A DNA stretch of 6,910 nucleotides from Dehalococcoidia bacterium. Lineage in GTDB: Bacteria; Chloroflexota; Dehalococcoidia; GIF9; AB-539-J10. The DNA is taken from the NCBI GenBank assembly GCA_030621105.1, contig JAUXIH010000056.1, positions 1 to 6,910 on the forward strand. The letters are read 5' to 3'. Positions 6,801 through 6,910 of the stretch are shown one piece after another. Position 1 is the stretch's first letter. Each line of letters starts with the position of its first letter. The position numbers and the translations under genes are program-made. The notes under the pieces were generated by a model. That model was given only the letters and a program-made list of their open reading frames with translations, ran no database searches and was not told the DNA's origin.

Positions 6801-6910
6801 AGCGTTCACTTTAGCCACAGCGGTATCGCTGCTGCTCCAGGTTACAAGGTTGGTTATGCCCGCCGTAGAGCCATCGGAGTAGGTCCCGGTGGCGGTGAAT
6901 TGTTGCGTCT
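3690..6910 (-). CDS. Giant membrane-anchored surface protein with Ig-like repeats and CARDB domain (5' end beyond window)
   Basis: Stop TGA is at 3692-3690. The frame stays open to the right edge, with the first whole codon at 6908: 1072 residues. A GTG at 6818 is an internal Val within a continuous BIG_2 domain (TQQFTATGTYSDGST precedes it), so it is not the start. Domains: BIG_2 at 6908-6705 and 6704-6420; four ~92-residue Ig-like repeats at 6419-5319; a divergent Ig-like domain at 5318-~5060; a module ending HLSKYGVFGA at ~5050-4645; a P/T/G linker; a second such module ending HFTQFAVIA at ~4570-4129; CARDB at 4106-3849; a Pro/Thr linker; a transmembrane helix; and an RKR tail. It has no catalytic motif and no LPxTG. 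The layout is that of a type I membrane-anchored adhesin or scaffold facing outward. Ligand unknown; the missing N-terminus may carry the functional domain. Confidence 0.93.
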   Translation of the reverse strand, partial: TQQFTATGTYSDGSTAGITNLVTWSSSDTAVAKVNAAGLAASYAPGTTNITASMDGVTSPAAALTVTDAVLDSITVTPVDPTITFVSGNPPTLQFIATANYSDGSTVDVTDTAAWASGTLTTATIQTVGDANPGLATAVGAGTTDITAAKDGVTSPVTTLTVLPDTVAPVVTLTSPTEGLILSGKTLTVSGNVDDVNATASVIVNGGDPVALTLDTSGNFSKGVILNTGNNTVLVRAVDGSGNTGTSGTRTVVVDPNKPTVTITSPADGFLTNNPSLNVTGTVVGAATVTLRVNGVAQDIAATGGAFTADVTISEGSNIIAATAYATGRAGDDDYLGTSGTKAVTLDTTAPVVTLNSPTPGSVVSTPAIQVSGTIDDPGVSIALLILNGGAPQVMSVADGNFSQNITLVPGSNTVVVVTTDNVGNTSSSGSPITVTLDNTKPGVTIITPTNKLVTNVAGQTVTGTVNDPTITVATLYLNGTPQPISVAPDGTFGKTVTLNTGANTIEVRASDSATPPNTGTSGVVNVTVDTTAPVLTVGLSDPTDSIIIMVTSNEALIAPPTVSINPTITMTRVGVNNWVGIYGSETSPILPGDYVVTITGTDKAGNTVTKTATFGKETIDVNGIDPTEVTTSTTTLEIETNGAVNNADITVTQHVENPSGNVGNPEGASEAAGAFVEINASSELRDNLKQIYIEVSYDPDELPEGTDESTLKLYLWDVTLGIWRLVPDSGVNTTEHFIYGTVDHLSKYGVFGATLVEPPAPPAPTPTPGGGGGFPSTTTVKMSGLSVDTSLKVNSSGIAQGDCLLKTLDKKASLDIAKGTKLLDSEGKALGSLSASEVTSPPEPPEQGAIVCAYDFGPDGATFDPAVTLTMSYDPEGLSEGVAEGELYISYWNGSQWISLESTVDTETNTISAQVGHFTQFAVIAKLAPPAPTFAISNLSVAPASAEPNEKVTISATVTNTGDSQGSYTVVLKINGVEEARKEVALGAGASQEVSFIATRDIAQTYEVDVNGLGDSFVVKEAVPVPAPTPTPAPTPGPNWWLIGGIIAGLVVAGLLVYFLVWRKRSVLKAS
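3849..4106 (-). other. CARDB-type domain before the membrane anchor
   Basis: The ~86-residue stretch starts FAISNLSVAPASAEPNEKVTI and continues with SATVTNTGDSQGSYTVVLKI, NGVEEARKEVALGAG and VSFI. This is the usual CARDB pattern (V.P....G..V.I...V.N.G...G.Y.V.L.ING), a β-sandwich common near the membrane in Chloroflexota and archaeal surface proteins. Confidence 0.85.
4129..5050 (-). other. Two related YDP...H-[FL]-[ST] modules split by a Pro/Gly linker
   Basis: Module A (~5050-4645) contains EVSYDPDELPEGTDESTLKLYLWD, shown here only by its key positions Y-D-P, E-G and Y-L-W-D, and ends TVDHLSKYGVFGA. Module B (~4570-4129) contains MSYDPEGLSEG, LYISYWNGSQWISL and ends QVGHFTQFAVIA. The linker APTPTPGGGGG lies between. 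They share YDP, EG, a W-containing strand and a closing V..H[FL][ST].[FY].V. Similar modules occur in Chloroflexota and PGF-pre-PGF-type archaeal surface proteins (from memory). Module B has two Cys, in GDCLL and IVCAYD, that could form a disulfide. Confidence 0.6.
5319..6419 (-). repeat. Four tandem ~92-codon Ig-like repeats
   Basis: Units lie at 6419-6144, 6143-5868, 5867-5595 and 5594-5319, giving 92, 92, 91 and 92 codons. Each opens with [TN].[AK]P.VT[LI].[ST]P, carries V.GTV.D and a NG turn, then G.F...V.L..G.NT..V.A.D, GNTGTSG or a variant, and closes on V[VT][VL]D. The pattern fits the Big_9 / glucodextranase-B-type Ig-like family. Unit 2 has a longer acidic loop (GRAGDDDYLGTSG). DNA identity between units is low, so they are old repeats. 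Confidence 0.88.
6420..6908 (-). other. Two BIG_2-type bacterial Ig-like domains
   Basis: The first (6908-6705, N-terminus cut) reads QFTATGTYSDGST...VTWSSSD.AVAKVNAAG, then TTNITASMDGVTSP..LTVT. The second (6704-6420) repeats this with SITVTP, FIATANYSDGSTVDVT and GTTDITAAKDGVTSP. The TYSDGS, W.S and G.T.I.A..DGV signatures are those of BIG_2 domains found in intimin-like and other surface proteins. More copies probably lie upstream of the window. Confidence 0.85.

Noticed and set aside
6816..6818. GTG as the start of the surface protein
   Set aside because: The same frame continues upstream to the window edge and encodes the front half of a BIG_2 domain, so the GTG is an internal Val and the gene is 5'-partial.

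Overview
The window holds two large minus-strand genes, both cut by a window edge and both encoding exported, multi-domain surface-type proteins. I see no RNA genes, mobile elements or CRISPR arrays. The likely source is an uncultured Chloroflexota (Dehalococcoidia-like) bacterium. This rests on the C-terminal layout of the upstream protein (CARDB domain, Pro/Thr-rich linker, an 'NWWLIGGIIAGL'-type membrane anchor and a short basic tail), on the YDP...HFT.FAV modules before it, and on a strong Shine-Dalgarno site. A methanogenic archaeon is a weaker alternative. The assignment comes from memory of family styles, not from a search.

Right part (6908 down to 3690): the C-terminal 1072 residues of a giant cell-surface protein. 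In order it has two BIG_2-type Ig-like domains, four regular ~92-residue Ig-like repeats, a fifth divergent β-sandwich, two related YDP/H-[FL]-[ST]-x-[FY] modules, a CARDB domain, a Pro/Thr linker, one transmembrane helix and a cytoplasmic RKR tail. The frame stays open to the right edge, so the true start lies outside.

Middle (3541-3689): a 149-bp gap with a strong ribosome binding site, a possible -10 element, a small inverted repeat and a GC-rich hairpin. I see no convincing terminator for the upstream gene.

Left part (3540 down to 1): one uninterrupted reading frame of 1180 codons with no stop before the left edge. It encodes a signal peptide, a rhodanese-like domain whose active-site Cys is replaced by Ser, a propeptide-like segment, a papain-family (C1A) cysteine peptidase with all four catalytic-site residues, two linker β-modules, and three tandem ~157-residue repeats, the last one incomplete. 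This is the most notable object in the window: a secreted rhodanese-papain fusion with a repeat stalk.

The two genes run in the same direction and may be co-transcribed. A plausible reading is a surface adhesin or scaffold next to a secreted protease, for extracellular protein use or processing of surface proteins. That link is inference.
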